Positions 43,482 through 52,648 of a stretch of 64,000 bases of DNA are shown one piece after another. A program made the translations under genes and the position numbers. A model generated the notes under the pieces. The model ran no database searches. It was not told where the DNA came from and saw nothing but the letters and a program-made list of their open reading frames with translations. Every line of letters starts with the position of its first letter. Positions within the stretch are counted from its first letter, which is position 1. Origin of the DNA: an uncultured Paraprevotella sp. (GTDB lineage Bacteria; Bacteroidota; Bacteroidia; Bacteroidales; Bacteroidaceae). The stretch is taken from contig CAJUGV010000001.1 in NCBI GenBank assembly GCA_910586505.1, forward strand, positions 496,001 to 560,000, given 5' to 3'.

Positions 43482-45626
43482 ATGCTGTGGCCTGACTTGT
43501 CTACATATTTTCCCGTAACAGATCCCACGTGGATATTCTTTTGTGTGCTGAGCATTATTCTCTTCGCACCCGTGCTGTTGGGCCGGCTGCGGATTCCCCA
43601 TATTGTCGGTATGATACTGGCCGGTATGCTCATCGGTCCTTACGGACTGCATGTGCTGGACCGTGACAGCAGTTTCGAGCTCTTCGGCAATGTCGGATTG
43701 TATTACATCATGTTTCTTGCCAGTCTGGAGATGGATATGCAGCATATGAAACGCATCCGCTGGCAGGCGCTGACCCTTGGGCTGGCAGCTTTTGTATTTC
43801 CGTTGACAATGGGAGTGGTCAGTAATATGTCTTTGTTGGGCTACGGGCTTGTCACTTCCGTCCTGCTGGCCAGTATGTATGCCTCGCACACCCTGATAGC
43901 CTATCCTATTGTGATACGTTACGGCGTGTCGCGAAACAGGAGCGTGAGCATCGCTGTGGGCGGAACCATCGTGACCGATACGCTCACCCTGCTGGTGCTG
44001 GCTTTCATATCGGGCATGTTCCGCGGTGAGGAACATGTCAGTGGCTGGTTTGCCTTAATATTGCTGCTGAAGGTTGTTCTGCTTTCTCTGGTTATCATAT
44101 TCTCGTTTCCCCGTATGGCCCGTTATTTCTTCCGTCGCTACAACGATCCCGTCATACAGTTTATTTTTGTGTTGGCCATGGTCTTCCTTAGTGCCGGCCT
44201 GATGGAGCTTATCGGTATGGAGGGAATATTGGGTGCGTTTCTGGCAGGACTTGTGCTGAACCGGCTTATTCCTCACAGCGCCCCCCTGATGCACCATTTG
44301 GAATTTGTGGGTAATGCTCTGTTTATTCCCTACTTCCTCATCGGGGTGGGTATGATTATCGACCTTCGTGTGTTGTTCGGCACGGGAGAGGCGCTGAAGG
44401 TGGCGGCCGTGATGATCACTATGGCGCTGGGCGGAAAGTGGATTGCGTCGTGGGTTACTCAGAAAGCCTTCAAAATGTCGGTCCTGGAGCGGGAACTGAT
44501 GTTCGGACTGAGCAACGCCCAGGCGGCGGCTACACTGGCGGCCGTATTGGTAGGATATAACATTATCCTGCCGTCGGGCGAGCGTCTGCTGAATGAAGAT
44601 GTGCTGAACGGTACGATATTGCTGATTCTGGTGACGTGCATAGTCAGTTCCCTGATTACGGACGTGGCGGCGCGCAGACTGGCTTTGCAGGGCGGCAACA
44701 TCAACGAAAGCAGGCCTCTCAATGATGAGTCGGCTTTGATCGCTTTGGCTTATCCCGACACGGTGGACCATCTTGTCAATATGGCTCTGCTGATGCGCAA
44801 GGACAAATCGGAAGCTCCGATGAGTGCCATTAATGTGGTGTTGGACAATGATGACCGTGCGCGGGAGAAAGGGATGAAGCTGTTGGAGTCGGCTTCGGCC
44901 ATAGCATCGGCCGCCAATGTACGGATGCAGACAAAAGTGCGCCTGGCTACCAATCTGGCCAACGGTATCATCCATTCCATGAAAGAGAACGACTATTCCG
45001 AACTTGTGGTGGGATTGCACATGCAGAACTCTCCGTCCGAATCGTTTTTCGGGCCCGTATTGGTGAGTCTGCTCAACCGTCTCAACCGTCAGATTACTAT
45101 GATACGTTGCACGGTTTCGGTCAATACCATTCGGCGTATTCATGTGGCAGTGCCGGCCAAGGCACAGTTTGAAGCCGGATTCTACCATTGGGTGGAACGG
45201 GTGGCCCGGTTGGCTGTGGGGCTGGGTTGCCGGATTGTCTATTACGCCCATCCTGATACCATCCGCATCCTGCAGCGTTATCTGGAGACATATCACGCAT
45301 CCATTCGTGCGGAGTATATAAGGACGGACGGGGGAAATGAGCTGAAACGTATCTCCCGCGAGGTGAGAGAAGACCACATGCTGGTGGTGGTGCTGGCACG
45401 TCGCGGGTCCATTTCATTCCGCCCGTCGTTCGACCATATCCCCCGTCAGATCAAGAAATATTACATGAATACGGGGCTGATGCTGATCTTCCCCGATGTA
45501 TATGCCGAGGCGGCCATAAAGGACGTGAGCGTCAATGAGCCGTTGGCACCGAATGTAAGTTATGAGGCTGCCAAAGACTGGTACAAGGGCTGGCTGTCGC
45601 GCAATAACGGCGGGGAGGAGGCCTGA
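43482..45626 (+). CDS. CPA2/Kef-type cation:proton antiporter with universal-stress-like C-terminus
   Basis: A 714-residue inner-membrane antiporter. Residues about 20-400 are a Na+/H+ exchanger-type membrane domain (LRIPHIVGMILAGMLIGPYG; IAVGGTIVTDTLTLLVLAF with the ion-binding aspartate region; MEGILGAFLAGLVLNRL). Residues about 430-714 are cytosolic and resemble two universal stress protein-like units (ENDYSELVVGLHMQNSPSES), probably a nucleotide-binding regulatory part. It exchanges K+ or Na+ for protons; which ion is not clear. Its stop overlaps the tcdA start by one base (TGATG). Confidence 0.9.
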   Translation: MLWPDLSTYFPVTDPTWIFFCVLSIILFAPVLLGRLRIPHIVGMILAGMLIGPYGLHVLDRDSSFELFGNVGLYYIMFLASLEMDMQHMKRIRWQALTLGLAAFVFPLTMGVVSNMSLLGYGLVTSVLLASMYASHTLIAYPIVIRYGVSRNRSVSIAVGGTIVTDTLTLLVLAFISGMFRGEEHVSGWFALILLLKVVLLSLVIIFSFPRMARYFFRRYNDPVIQFIFVLAMVFLSAGLMELIGMEGILGAFLAGLVLNRLIPHSAPLMHHLEFVGNALFIPYFLIGVGMIIDLRVLFGTGEALKVAAVMITMALGGKWIASWVTQKAFKMSVLERELMFGLSNAQAAATLAAVLVGYNIILPSGERLLNEDVLNGTILLILVTCIVSSLITDVAARRLALQGGNINESRPLNDESALIALAYPDTVDHLVNMALLMRKDKSEAPMSAINVVLDNDDRAREKGMKLLESASAIASAANVRMQTKVRLATNLANGIIHSMKENDYSELVVGLHMQNSPSESFFGPVLVSLLNRLNRQITMIRCTVSVNTIRRIHVAVPAKAQFEAGFYHWVERVARLAVGLGCRIVYYAHPDTIRILQRYLETYHASIRAEYIRTDGGNELKRISREVREDHMLVVVLARRGSISFRPSFDHIPRQIKKYYMNTGLMLIFPDVYAEAAIKDVSVNEPLAPNVSYEAAKDWYKGWLSRNNGGEEA

Positions 45627-46342
45627 TGAGTATGTCGGAATGGATGCAGCGCACCGTACTTTTGCTGGGAGCCGAACGTATGGAACGTTTCCGCAGGGCG
45701 CATGTGCTCGTGGTGGGAACCGGAGGAGTGGGAGCGTATGCTGCCGAGATGCTGGTGAGGGCCGGAGTGGGGCGGCTGACCTTATTGGATGCGGATTGTG
45801 TGCAGGAAAGCAATATCAACAGGCAGTTGTGCGCGCTGCATTCCACGGTGGGCGAAGAAAAGGTGCGGGTGCTGGCCCGGCGGTTTCTGGACATTAATCC
45901 TCGACTTGACCTGACCTTACGTGCCGAGTTCCTGGAGGAGCAGGCGGTGCCGGCCTTGCTGGATGGTGCGGACTATGATTTCATTGTGGATGCCATCGAC
46001 ACGGTGGCGCCCAAGTGTGCCCTGATAGAAGAGGCGATGCGTCGTCGCGTCCGGATTGTGAGTAGCATGGGGGCCGGAGCCAAGACTGACATTACGCAGA
46101 TACGTTTTGCCGATTTATGGGAAACATTCCACTGCGGATTGAGTAAGGCCGTGCGCGCCCGTTTGAAGAAAGACGGCATGCGCCGGCCTTTGCCGGTGGT
46201 GTTCTGTGCGCAGCAGGCCGATCCGGATGCGGTGGTGGCCGTGGAGGGCGAGCGCAACAAGAAGACAACGACGGGAACAGTGAGCTATATGCCGGCGGTG
46301 TTCGGCTGCTATCTGGCCCAGTATGTGATAAGCAGATTATAG
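45626..46342 (+). CDS. tcdA: tRNA threonylcarbamoyladenosine dehydratase (TcdA/CsdL)
   Basis: A 238-residue ThiF/MoeB-fold enzyme that uses ATP to convert t6A37 to its cyclic form. Seen: ATP-binding loop [20 protein letters not shown], then [16 protein letters not shown] with the arginine finger region, and [20 protein letters not shown]. It ends with [19 protein letters not shown] as in CsdL proteins. It acts downstream of the YrdC/Sua5 step, whose gene lies elsewhere in this window. Confidence 0.93.
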   Translation: MSMSEWMQRTVLLLGAERMERFRRAHVLVVGTGGVGAYAAEMLVRAGVGRLTLLDADCVQESNINRQLCALHSTVGEEKVRVLARRFLDINPRLDLTLRAEFLEEQAVPALLDGADYDFIVDAIDTVAPKCALIEEAMRRRVRIVSSMGAGAKTDITQIRFADLWETFHCGLSKAVRARLKKDGMRRPLPVVFCAQQADPDAVVAVEGERNKKTTTGTVSYMPAVFGCYLAQYVISRL

Positions 46343-46349
46343 AGCGGAT

Positions 46350-47024
46350 ATGATAGAAGTTAGAAATATAAGAAAGAGTTTCGGTGCGCTTGAAGTGCTT
46401 AAAGGCATAGATCTCGACATCGGCAAGAGCGAAGTGGTAAGTATCGTCGGTCCGAGCGGTGCGGGAAAAACCACGCTGTTGCAGATAATGGGTACGCTTG
46501 ATAAGCCGGATGCCGGAAGGGTGGTGCTCGACGGGGTGGCGGTAGAGAGCCTGAACCGGGTGGAAATGGCGGAGTTCCGTAACAGAAGGATCGGTTTCGT
46601 ATTCCAGTTTCACCAGTTGTTACCGGAATTTACGGCACTTGAAAACGTGATGATTCCCGCCTATATCGGGCAGGCTACCACACGCGAAGCCCGGAACCGG
46701 GCGCTGGAATTGCTTGAATTTATGGGACTGGGACGCAGGGCTTCGCATAAACCTAATGAATTGTCGGGTGGAGAAAAGCAGCGGGTAGCTGTGGCGCGGG
46801 CATTGGTAAACCGTCCGGCTGTGGTGTTTGCCGACGAACCGTCGGGAAGTCTCGACACAAAGAATAAAGAGGAATTGCACCGGCTTTTTTTCGACTTGCG
46901 CGACAAGTTCGGGCAGACCTTTGTCATTGTGACCCACGATGACGGACTGGCGAGCCTGACCGACCGTACCATTCACATGAAGGACGGACTGATTACAGAT
47001 GATAATACCATAATATCCTTATGA
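46350..47024 (+). CDS. lolD: LolD-type ABC transporter ATP-binding protein
   Basis: A 224-residue ATPase. Walker [15 protein letters not shown]-loop [16 protein letters not shown], signature [17 protein letters not shown], Walker [14 protein letters not shown]-loop VTHD. The sequence is typical of the LolD/MacB group, which drives lipoprotein release from the inner membrane with LolC/E. No permease gene is adjacent, so its partner must be encoded elsewhere. It overlaps the next gene by ATGA. Confidence 0.9.
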   Translation: MIEVRNIRKSFGALEVLKGIDLDIGKSEVVSIVGPSGAGKTTLLQIMGTLDKPDAGRVVLDGVAVESLNRVEMAEFRNRRIGFVFQFHQLLPEFTALENVMIPAYIGQATTREARNRALELLEFMGLGRRASHKPNELSGGEKQRVAVARALVNRPAVVFADEPSGSLDTKNKEELHRLFFDLRDKFGQTFVIVTHDDGLASLTDRTIHMKDGLITDDNTIISL

Positions 47025-47854
47025 AGATAAAGTTAGGAAAAATGAACCGCCTTAGTGTGGTGAAAACAGTTGATTTCGGCATGTATCTGGACGGAGGGGA
47101 TGCCGGAGAAATACTTCTACCCTCTCGTTATGTGCCTGAGGGGTGTGCCGTGGGCGATGAACTGGACGTGTTCATATATCTCGATAACGAGGAACGGCTC
47201 ATTGCCACGACACAGAAACCCTTGGCTCAGGTAGGTGATTTTGCCTATCTCGAAGTGGCTTGGGTGAACAACTACGGGGCCTTTCTCGACTGGGGGCTGA
47301 TGAAAGACCTGTTTGTACCCTTCCGTGAGCAGAAACTCAAAATGCAGAAGGGCCGCAGTTATATAGTTCATCTGCACATAGACAGGGAAACCTATCGTCT
47401 GATGGCGTCGGCCAAGGTGGAACGTTTCCTTTCGGAGGAGATGCCTCCTTATCAGGAAGGCGACGAAGTGCAGGTGCTGGTGTGGCAGAAAACGGATTTG
47501 GGTTTTAAGGTTATTGTGGACAACCGCTTTGCGGGGCTTGTTTATGACAACGAGCTGTTCCGGTCCCTGCACACGGGCGATCGTCTGTCGGCTTTTGTCA
47601 AACAGGTGCGTCCTGACGGCAAACTGGACATTACCTTGCAGAAGCAGGGACGGGAGGCTGTGAGCGACTTCTCGGCCGTATTGCTCGAGCATTTGCAGCG
47701 TAATGGCGGACATACTTCATTTTGTGACAAAAGCGATGCCGGTGAAATCTATGAAGCTTTCGGCGTGAGCAAGAAAGTATTTAAAAAAGCAGTGGGAGAC
47801 CTTTACAGGCGTCGGCTTATCGAGGTTTCCCCCGAGGGGCTGAGGCTTGTCTGA
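47021..47854 (+). CDS. CvfB-like S1 RNA-binding protein
   Basis: A 277-residue cytosolic protein with consecutive S1-like OB folds ([60 protein letters not shown]) and a C-terminal winged helix ([18 protein letters not shown]), the layout of CvfB/YitL. CvfB binds RNA and influences virulence gene expression in Staphylococcus; the role in Bacteroidetes is not known. Translation is coupled to lolD through ATGA. Confidence 0.88.
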   Translation: MKIKLGKMNRLSVVKTVDFGMYLDGGDAGEILLPSRYVPEGCAVGDELDVFIYLDNEERLIATTQKPLAQVGDFAYLEVAWVNNYGAFLDWGLMKDLFVPFREQKLKMQKGRSYIVHLHIDRETYRLMASAKVERFLSEEMPPYQEGDEVQVLVWQKTDLGFKVIVDNRFAGLVYDNELFRSLHTGDRLSAFVKQVRPDGKLDITLQKQGREAVSDFSAVLLEHLQRNGGHTSFCDKSDAGEIYEAFGVSKKVFKKAVGDLYRRRLIEVSPEGLRLV

Positions 47855-47878
47855 GCCGTAAGACCCGGATGAGGCAAT

Positions 47879-47930
47879 ATAAAAAAGAGCGTCGGAAAAA
47901 ATCTCTGAGGAGAATATTTCCGACGCTTTG
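47879..47930 (-). terminator. Terminator after rplS (also usable for cvfB)
   Basis: Arms AGCGTCGGAAA (47888-47898) and TTTCCGACGCT (47917-47927). On the minus strand CTTTTTTATATT follows; on the plus strand only TTTG. Confidence 0.82.
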
Positions 47931-47950
47931 TAGTTCTAAACGTATATTGT

Positions 47951-48316
47951 TTACTTGTTGTTCGAAATGGTACGCTTTTCTGCGATGCGTGCTTTCTTAC
48001 CGGTGAGTTTGCGCAGGTAGTACAATTTAGCACGACGAACCTTACCGATCTTGTTCACTACGATGCTGTCGATGTTCGGGCTTTCGATAGGGAAGATACG
48101 CTCAACGCCTACGGTACCGGACATTTTGCGGACAGTGAAACGCTTCTTGTTCTGGTGTCCTGCTATTTTAATAACCACACCACGGTACTGCTGAATACGT
48201 TCTTTGTTACCTTCGACGATTCTGTATGCTACGGTTACGGTGTCACCGGCTTTGAACTTCGGGAATTCCTTTCCGGTAGCAAAAGCTTCTTCTGCAATTT
48301 TAATTAAATCTGCCAT
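47951..48316 (-). CDS. rplS: 50S ribosomal protein L19
   Basis: A 121-residue ribosomal protein at the 30S-50S interface. Signature blocks: [51 protein letters not shown] and [18 protein letters not shown]. It is single-gene, with its own promoter and terminator. Confidence 0.98.
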   Translation of the reverse strand: MADLIKIAEEAFATGKEFPKFKAGDTVTVAYRIVEGNKERIQQYRGVVIKIAGHQNKKRFTVRKMSGTVGVERIFPIESPNIDSIVVNKIGKVRRAKLYYLRKLTGKKARIAEKRTISNNK

Positions 48317-48405
48317 TGTTTGTTTTGATCATTAAATTGTTTGTCATTCCGGCATAACATAACAGGGAACTCTGCATCCTGCCAGCGATTATGTGGAAAG
48401 CGGTG

Positions 48406-48437
48406 CAAAGGTACGGCTATTTTATGGAATAACCAAC
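48406..48437 (-). promoter_or_regulatory. Promoter of rplS
   Basis: On the minus strand GTTG (48434-48437), a 20-bp gap and TACCTTTG (48406-48413): a near-consensus Bacteroides promoter. It predicts a leader of roughly 80 nt containing short inverted repeats, compatible with autoregulation by L19 but not matched to a known leader. Confidence 0.7.
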
Positions 48438-48489
48438 CTGTTACGTATCTTTTTTTCTCGGATGATGCCGGATGCCGGGACTTTTTTCG

Positions 48490-48497
48490 TAATTTTG
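48490..48497 (+). promoter_or_regulatory. -7 box of the split 5'-nucleotidase operon
   Basis: TAATTTTG, 24 nt before the ATG at 48522. Confidence 0.55.
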
Positions 48498-48521
48498 GCG
48501 GAGTAATTAAACTTCTGTGTA

Positions 48522-49274
48522 ATGAGAACATTCAGAATTTTCTTTGTGGCAGCTTGTTTGGGGATGCAGGCAGCGGCTTTTGCCCAGCATTATGAAGCGG
48601 CGGGTGTCAGGGCCGGTCGTTATGAAGTGACCGCCGCTTTGGATGCCGTGCCTGACAGTGCCGCATTGCTTACGGTGGCTCCTTACCGTCATGCGGTGGA
48701 CAGTATGATGTTGCCCGTTCTGGGAGAGAGTGAAGTAGCCATGCGGGCAGACAGGCCGGAGAGTCTGTTGTCCAATTTCGTAGCCGATGTCTTGCGCGAA
48801 GCCTCCGTGCGGGCAGGTAAGAAAGCTGATATAGGACTGTGTAATATCGGCGGGCTGCGCAGTACGATGCCGCGGGGAAAAGTGACGTATGGAGATGTGC
48901 TGGAGATTGCCCCGTTCGAGAACCAGCTTTGCATTCTGTCTTTGTCGGGGAAGAAACTCATGGAACTCATGGAGCAGATTGCCGCCGTGGGGGGTGAGGG
49001 CATCAGCGGGGCGCGGCTGGTCATTACGGCCGACGGTCGTCTGCTTAATGCCGAGGTGGATGGAAAACCCGTCAATCCCGATGCCGTTTACGTGGTTGCC
49101 ACGCTGGACTATCTGGCAGAAGGGAATGATAGGATGTATGCTTTGAGAGACAATCTGTCGAAGAAGGTCACGAAGATATTCGTGCGGGATTTGATTATGG
49201 AATCCATTCGGCGTGCGGCCGCACAAGGGCGCAAGATCACGGCCCGGTTGGAGGGAAGAATCGTTAAACAATAA
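48522..49274 (+). CDS. 5'-nucleotidase C-terminal domain protein, secreted
   Basis: A 250-residue periplasmic protein with signal peptide MRTFRIFFVAACLGMQAAAF and only the substrate-binding C-terminal domain of UshA-type 5'-nucleotidases: SLLSNFVADVLREASVRAGK, IGLCNIGGLRSTMPRGKVTY, GDVLEIAPFENQLCILSLSG and VATLDYLAEGNDRM. The metal-binding catalytic domain is encoded by the next gene, 12 nt on, so the two products probably form one enzyme. Confidence 0.92.
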   Translation: MRTFRIFFVAACLGMQAAAFAQHYEAAGVRAGRYEVTAALDAVPDSAALLTVAPYRHAVDSMMLPVLGESEVAMRADRPESLLSNFVADVLREASVRAGKKADIGLCNIGGLRSTMPRGKVTYGDVLEIAPFENQLCILSLSGKKLMELMEQIAAVGGEGISGARLVITADGRLLNAEVDGKPVNPDAVYVVATLDYLAEGNDRMYALRDNLSKKVTKIFVRDLIMESIRRAAAQGRKITARLEGRIVKQ

Positions 49275-49286
49275 GATGACAGCAGG

Positions 49287-50147
49287 ATGAAGAAGATAAG
49301 ATTCATGTTGTGGCCGGTTCTGTGCGGACTGGCTGGTGCCGTTTTCGCTGCGGGCGATGGCGGCGTGGAGATACGTATAGTGCATACCAACGACACGCAT
49401 AGTTGTGTGATGCCGGTCAATCCGAATTCTTCCGACACGGCTCTGGCGGACAAAGGCGGTTTTGTGCGCAGGGCGGCCCTTGTGCGTGAATTGAGGGCCG
49501 AGGACCCCGATCTGCTGCTTTTTGACTGTGGCGACTTTTCGCAAGGTTCGGCCTACTACAATCTGTTCAAGGGAGAAGTGGAAGTGGGGCTGATGAATGC
49601 CATGAAGTATGATGCCGTGACCATCGGAAATCATGAATTTGATTTCGGTCTTGACAATATGGCACGCATCTACCGTCTTGCCGGGTTCCCCGTGGTGTGT
49701 GCCAATTACCATGTGGAAGGCACGGTACTGGAAGGACTGGTCAAGCCTTACGTCGTGCTGGAACGGAAGGGATTGCGGATAGGCGTGTTCGGCCTCGGAA
49801 CACAGCTGGAAGGCATGGTGGCTTCGGACAACTATAAGGGAGTGACGTATGAAGATCCTGTGTCGGCTGCCAATCGCGTGGCCACCCTGTTGAAGGAGAA
49901 AGAGCATTGCGACCTCGTGGTGTGTCTGTCGCATCTCGGATGGGATATCGATGGAGTGGATGATACGGAAGTCGTTCCGGCCACGCATCATATCGATGTG
50001 ATGTTGGGGGGCCATTCCCATACCCTTTTCGAGAAACCCCTTGTACTGAAAAATGCGGCCGGAAAGAATGTCTACTGCAATCAGATGGGCAAACATGGCC
50101 GCTACGTGGGTATGCTGCTGGTCGATATGCAGCCGGCGGGCCGCTGA
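49287..50147 (+). CDS. 5'-nucleotidase metallophosphatase domain protein, secreted
   Basis: A 286-residue metallophosphoesterase with its own signal peptide (MKKIRFMLWPVLCGLAGAVF). All metal motifs of the UshA N-terminal domain are there: IRIVHTNDTHS, LLFDCGDFSQGS, TIGNHEFDFG, CLSHLGWDI and MLGGHSHTLF. It ends where the UshA linker would begin. It completes the preceding C-terminal-domain gene; the pair would hydrolyse nucleotides in the periplasm. It converges on the PorT-like gene with only 3 nt between stops. Confidence 0.93.
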   Translation: MKKIRFMLWPVLCGLAGAVFAAGDGGVEIRIVHTNDTHSCVMPVNPNSSDTALADKGGFVRRAALVRELRAEDPDLLLFDCGDFSQGSAYYNLFKGEVEVGLMNAMKYDAVTIGNHEFDFGLDNMARIYRLAGFPVVCANYHVEGTVLEGLVKPYVVLERKGLRIGVFGLGTQLEGMVASDNYKGVTYEDPVSAANRVATLLKEKEHCDLVVCLSHLGWDIDGVDDTEVVPATHHIDVMLGGHSHTLFEKPLVLKNAAGKNVYCNQMGKHGRYVGMLLVDMQPAGR

Positions 50148-50150
50148 GGC

Positions 50151-50858
50151 TTACTCGAAATAGAGCGTCAGCACGATCATTTTGGAAGAAGCCCCGTCAA
50201 GGGAGTTTGTGAATTTTCGCAGCGAATTGTCGATCAAGTCGTTGCGATTTTTTTGTAGGATGTCGCCGAGACCGAAACAGAACTTCAGCTCGGGGATAAG
50301 TTTGAAGAACGGCAGGTAGATGTCGCATCCCATCCCTACTTCTATATAACAGTCGAATGGTTTCATGAGCAGTGCCTTCTGCTTCTTGGTGGTCAGATCT
50401 ACCATGGGGTTTACTCCGGCAATGAAGTAGGGACGGAAGTTGTTGTAGCGCGGAGCGGCGAATTTCAGGTCGAGAGGTAGGGAAATATAGGTGGACTTGA
50501 TATTCTGCGTGCTGTCCTGACCCCTTGTCTGTTCATGAAACGACACGTGTTTCTGTCCGAAATGAAGGGTGGGAACCAGGCGTAGGGACAGATAAGTGTT
50601 CAGGCGCATCTCCCCCAGTACGCCCACGCTGAATCCCGGCCCGTAATTGTCCACATCGGCATACCACTGCTCGCCCGTTTCGGGATCGGTAAAGCCGTTG
50701 TTCTTCAGCTCAAGGTCCTGCATATGCACACCGAAGAGAAATCCGTAGTGGAATTTCCGCTGGTCGATGTAGGGGCGATGCTGCACCTTTCGCTCCTGTG
50801 CCGTCATGCGGCAGGCGGCCAGCAGAAGAATGAGAATCACAAACGGGAGTCTTTTCAT
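50151..50858 (-). CDS. PorT-like outer-membrane protein
   Basis: A 235-residue protein with signal peptide MKRLPFVILILLLAACRMTA (the cysteine may or may not be lipidated) and an eight-strand-barrel pattern: FHYGFLFGVHMQDLEL, GPGFSVGVLGEMRLNTYLSL, RPYFIAGVNPMVDL, and a terminal aromatic residue pattern (VLTLYFE). It resembles PorT of Porphyromonas gingivalis, a type IX secretion component, but PorT-family barrels occur widely in gut Bacteroides that lack a full type IX system, so function is open. Confidence 0.8.
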   Translation of the reverse strand: MKRLPFVILILLLAACRMTAQERKVQHRPYIDQRKFHYGFLFGVHMQDLELKNNGFTDPETGEQWYADVDNYGPGFSVGVLGEMRLNTYLSLRLVPTLHFGQKHVSFHEQTRGQDSTQNIKSTYISLPLDLKFAAPRYNNFRPYFIAGVNPMVDLTTKKQKALLMKPFDCYIEVGMGCDIYLPFFKLIPELKFCFGLGDILQKNRNDLIDNSLRKFTNSLDGASSKMIVLTLYFE

Positions 50859-50887
50859 GAATCACTGATATTTATTAGAAAACAACG

Positions 50888-50895
50888 CAAAGATA
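50888..50895 (-). promoter_or_regulatory. -7 box of the PorT-like gene
   Basis: TATCTTTG on the minus strand, 29 nt before the ATG at 50858. Confidence 0.55.
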
Positions 50896-50958
50896 CGCAC
50901 CTTATTGTGAAATGCCGAGGCTTTTAGGATGAAAATCATCAAAAATAGTGATAAAATA

Positions 50959-50990
50959 TTTGGGCGGATTCTATATTAATACTACCTTTG
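50959..50990 (+). promoter_or_regulatory. Promoter of the ferredoxin gene
   Basis: TTTG (50959-50962), a 20-bp gap, then TACCTTTG (50983-50990): a full match to the Bacteroides -33/-7 consensus, the best in the window. It predicts a leader of about 40 nt. Confidence 0.8.
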
Positions 50991-51039
50991 CGGAGTTGTT
51001 TAATCAAATAAGGCATTAATAATTTTAATCTAAACAAAT

Positions 51040-51204
51040 ATGGCTTACGTAATTAATGATGATTGTGTAGCTTGCGGAACTTGTATCGACGAATGTCCGG
51101 TAGGCGCAATTTCTGAGGGAGAAAAGTATGTGATCAACGCGGAGATCTGCACTGAGTGCGGTACTTGCGCTGACGTATGTCCTTCTGGTGCAATTTCTCT
51201 CTAA
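51040..51204 (+). CDS. 2[4Fe-4S] ferredoxin
   Basis: A 54-residue clostridial-type ferredoxin, starting MAYVINDDCVACGTCIDECP and ending TCADVCPSGAISL. Each half carries the full CxxCxxCxxxCP set (CVACGTCIDECP; CTECGTCADVCP), so two [4Fe-4S] clusters are expected. It is a soluble low-potential electron carrier, for pyruvate:ferredoxin oxidoreductase and similar enzymes. It has its own strong promoter and a strong terminator 36 nt past the stop, so it is monocistronic and probably highly expressed. Confidence 0.97.
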   Translation: MAYVINDDCVACGTCIDECPVGAISEGEKYVINAEICTECGTCADVCPSGAISL

Positions 51205-51240
51205 TCGGGGAATTTACATAATCTTTAGGAATTTGAAAGA

Positions 51241-51279
51241 AAAAAACCTTTTCTCCCCTGACGGGAGAGAAGGTTTTTT
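51241..51279 (+). terminator. Terminator after the ferredoxin gene
   Basis: AAAAAACCTTTTCTCCC (51241-51257) and GGGAGAGAAGGTTTTTT (51263-51279), 16 of 17 paired, loop CTGAC. It lies inside an open frame that runs into the urea transporter and so argues for the later start of that gene. Confidence 0.93.
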
Positions 51280-51298
51280 CATATTCGGAAACGGTCGT

Positions 51299-52153
51299 AT
51301 GTGTGAAAGTTGTTATATTATAGGGCGCGGTGTGGGGCAGGTCATGTTCCGCAATAATGCGGTGTCGGGAGCGCTGATGCTCATCGGTATAGCCTGTAAT
51401 GCGTGGCAGCAGGCGCTTCTTGCCCTGCTGGGCTGTTTCGTGGCTACGGCGGCGGCTTTCTTCTCCGGCTATTCCAAACAGGATATTGAAGACGGGCTTT
51501 ACGGGTTCAACGGTACGCTGACGGGTATCGCCGCCGGAGTCTTTCTCGAACCCGGGTGGGGAATGCTGGGGATGGCGGTGTGCGGTGCGGCGCTTTCCTC
51601 ATGGGTGGTCCGTCTGCTTGGCCGTCAGAAATGGCTGCCCGGCTTCACGGCCCCTTTCATTCTTGTCGTGTGGCTGATACTGGCAGTCTGCCGTCTGTGG
51701 TTCCCTTCGCTTTTGTTGACTTCCGAACCGGCGGTGGCGGCGGAGCCGTCTTTCTTTCGGGCTTTCAGCCTGCACCTGGGACAGGTCATGTTTCAGGGAG
51801 ATACGGTGCTTTCGGGGCTGTTCTTTCTGGCTGCCATCGTGATACAGTCGCGCGTTCAGGTGTTGTATGCCGTATGGGGAGCACTGCTTCCGCTTGCCAT
51901 GGCATGGATGCCCGCAGTGAGCTATGGCGATTTCAATGCAGGTCTGTTCGGCTACAATGCCGTGCTTTGTGCTATGGCGTTGGGCGACCGGTCGTGGCGA
52001 GGTGCGGCGTGGGCGACGCTGGCTGTTGCGGTTTCGGTGGCCCTGCAAGTCTGGGGCCTGCGCGAAGGCGTGGTGACACTTACGGCTCCGTTCGTGGTTT
52101 CCGTATGGACGGTGATGGGGCTGAGGCGTGTTTATTCTTCATTCCGGAACTGA
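51299..52153 (+). CDS. Urea transporter family protein
   Basis: A 284-residue membrane protein of the urea channel (UT) family. The two internally repeated halves show the signature: SKQDIEDGLYGFNGTLTGIA in the first and SYGDFNAGLFGYNAVLCAMA in the second, where L-x-G-[FY]-N lines the selectivity filter. About ten helices. The frame is open from 51188, but a terminator stands at 51241-51279, so ATG 51299 (MCESCYIIGRGVGQVMF) is preferred; a later Met at 51344 (MFRNNAVSG) is also possible. It would let urea enter for nitrogen use; no urease gene is in the window. Confidence 0.9.
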   Translation: MCESCYIIGRGVGQVMFRNNAVSGALMLIGIACNAWQQALLALLGCFVATAAAFFSGYSKQDIEDGLYGFNGTLTGIAAGVFLEPGWGMLGMAVCGAALSSWVVRLLGRQKWLPGFTAPFILVVWLILAVCRLWFPSLLLTSEPAVAAEPSFFRAFSLHLGQVMFQGDTVLSGLFFLAAIVIQSRVQVLYAVWGALLPLAMAWMPAVSYGDFNAGLFGYNAVLCAMALGDRSWRGAAWATLAVAVSVALQVWGLREGVVTLTAPFVVSVWTVMGLRRVYSSFRN

Positions 52154-52213
52154 AAAAATCTTGTTTCCTACTTCATTCGGAGTGTTTTTTTGCATGTTTA
52201 TTCACTGATAAGT

Positions 52214-52328
52214 GCATATATGCGGACTTCGGATTGCATATATGCGCATTTTCATGGGCACGAAAATAAATTTTGAAGCGCAATGAAATTTATTTTCGTC
52301 CGCATCAAAATTCTCATTTGTCCGCAAG
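52214..52328. repeat. 22-bp periodic palindromic array D
   Basis: Two identical perfect palindromes GCATATATGC at 52214 and 52236 (22 bp apart), then after a 17-bp step four cores at 52253 (CATGGGCACG), 52275 (GAAGCGCAAT), 52297 (CGTCCGCATC) and 52319 (TGTCCGCAAG), each exactly 22 bp apart; spacers AAAATAAATTTT, GAAATTTATTTT, AAAATTCTCATT. CGAAAATAAATTT (52261-52273) and AAATTTATTTTCG (52286-52298) form a perfect 13-bp inverted repeat. Confidence 0.75.
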
Positions 52329-52619
52329 ATGCGGTAACGGAGTATGCAAGGGCGGTGGAAACCCTCTTTTCCTCTCTTCTTTTTTCTCTAATTGGCGGAA
52401 ATCTTCTCACAGGATGAGGTTGACACATTGTATGTTTTTGGCGCCATCGTCTTTCGCCCGTGCGGAAGTCGTGCCCTTAGAGTGTTCGGACGTTTGTCAT
52501 AATGGTAGAAAGCGGATTGGTTCCTTGTCATTCCGTTTTGCGGCGAGGCCGTGTGCGTGCGTTCTTTTCGCTGCGTGCCGGGTGAGGGGGCGAATGGTGC
52601 ATTCCTGCGTAAAAGAGAA

Positions 52620-52648
52620 GCCCTCCCGTCCGTAGCGGACAGGAGGGC
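52620..52648 (-). terminator. Terminator of the SusCD operon
   Basis: GCCCTCCCGTCCG (52620-52632) and CGGACAGGAGGGC (52636-52648), one mismatch, loop of 3; on the minus strand TTCTCTTTTAC follows. Confidence 0.8.

Noticed and set aside
44055..45377. 440-codon open frame on the minus strand
   Set aside because: Antisense to the Kef-type antiporter; no domain.
48507..50096. 529-codon open frame on the minus strand
   Set aside because: Antisense to both 5'-nucleotidase genes, crossing their boundary; His- and Gln-rich and without motifs.
51188..51298. N-terminal extension of the urea transporter overlapping the ferredoxin gene, as a possible fusion or frameshift product
   Set aside because: A strong terminator (51241-51279) lies in this stretch and the extra residues show no family resemblance; ATG 51299 is the better start.
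52273..52635. 120-codon open frame after the urea transporter
   Set aside because: Crosses array D and the SusCD terminator, with Cys/Arg-rich, unstructured product and no ribosome site.
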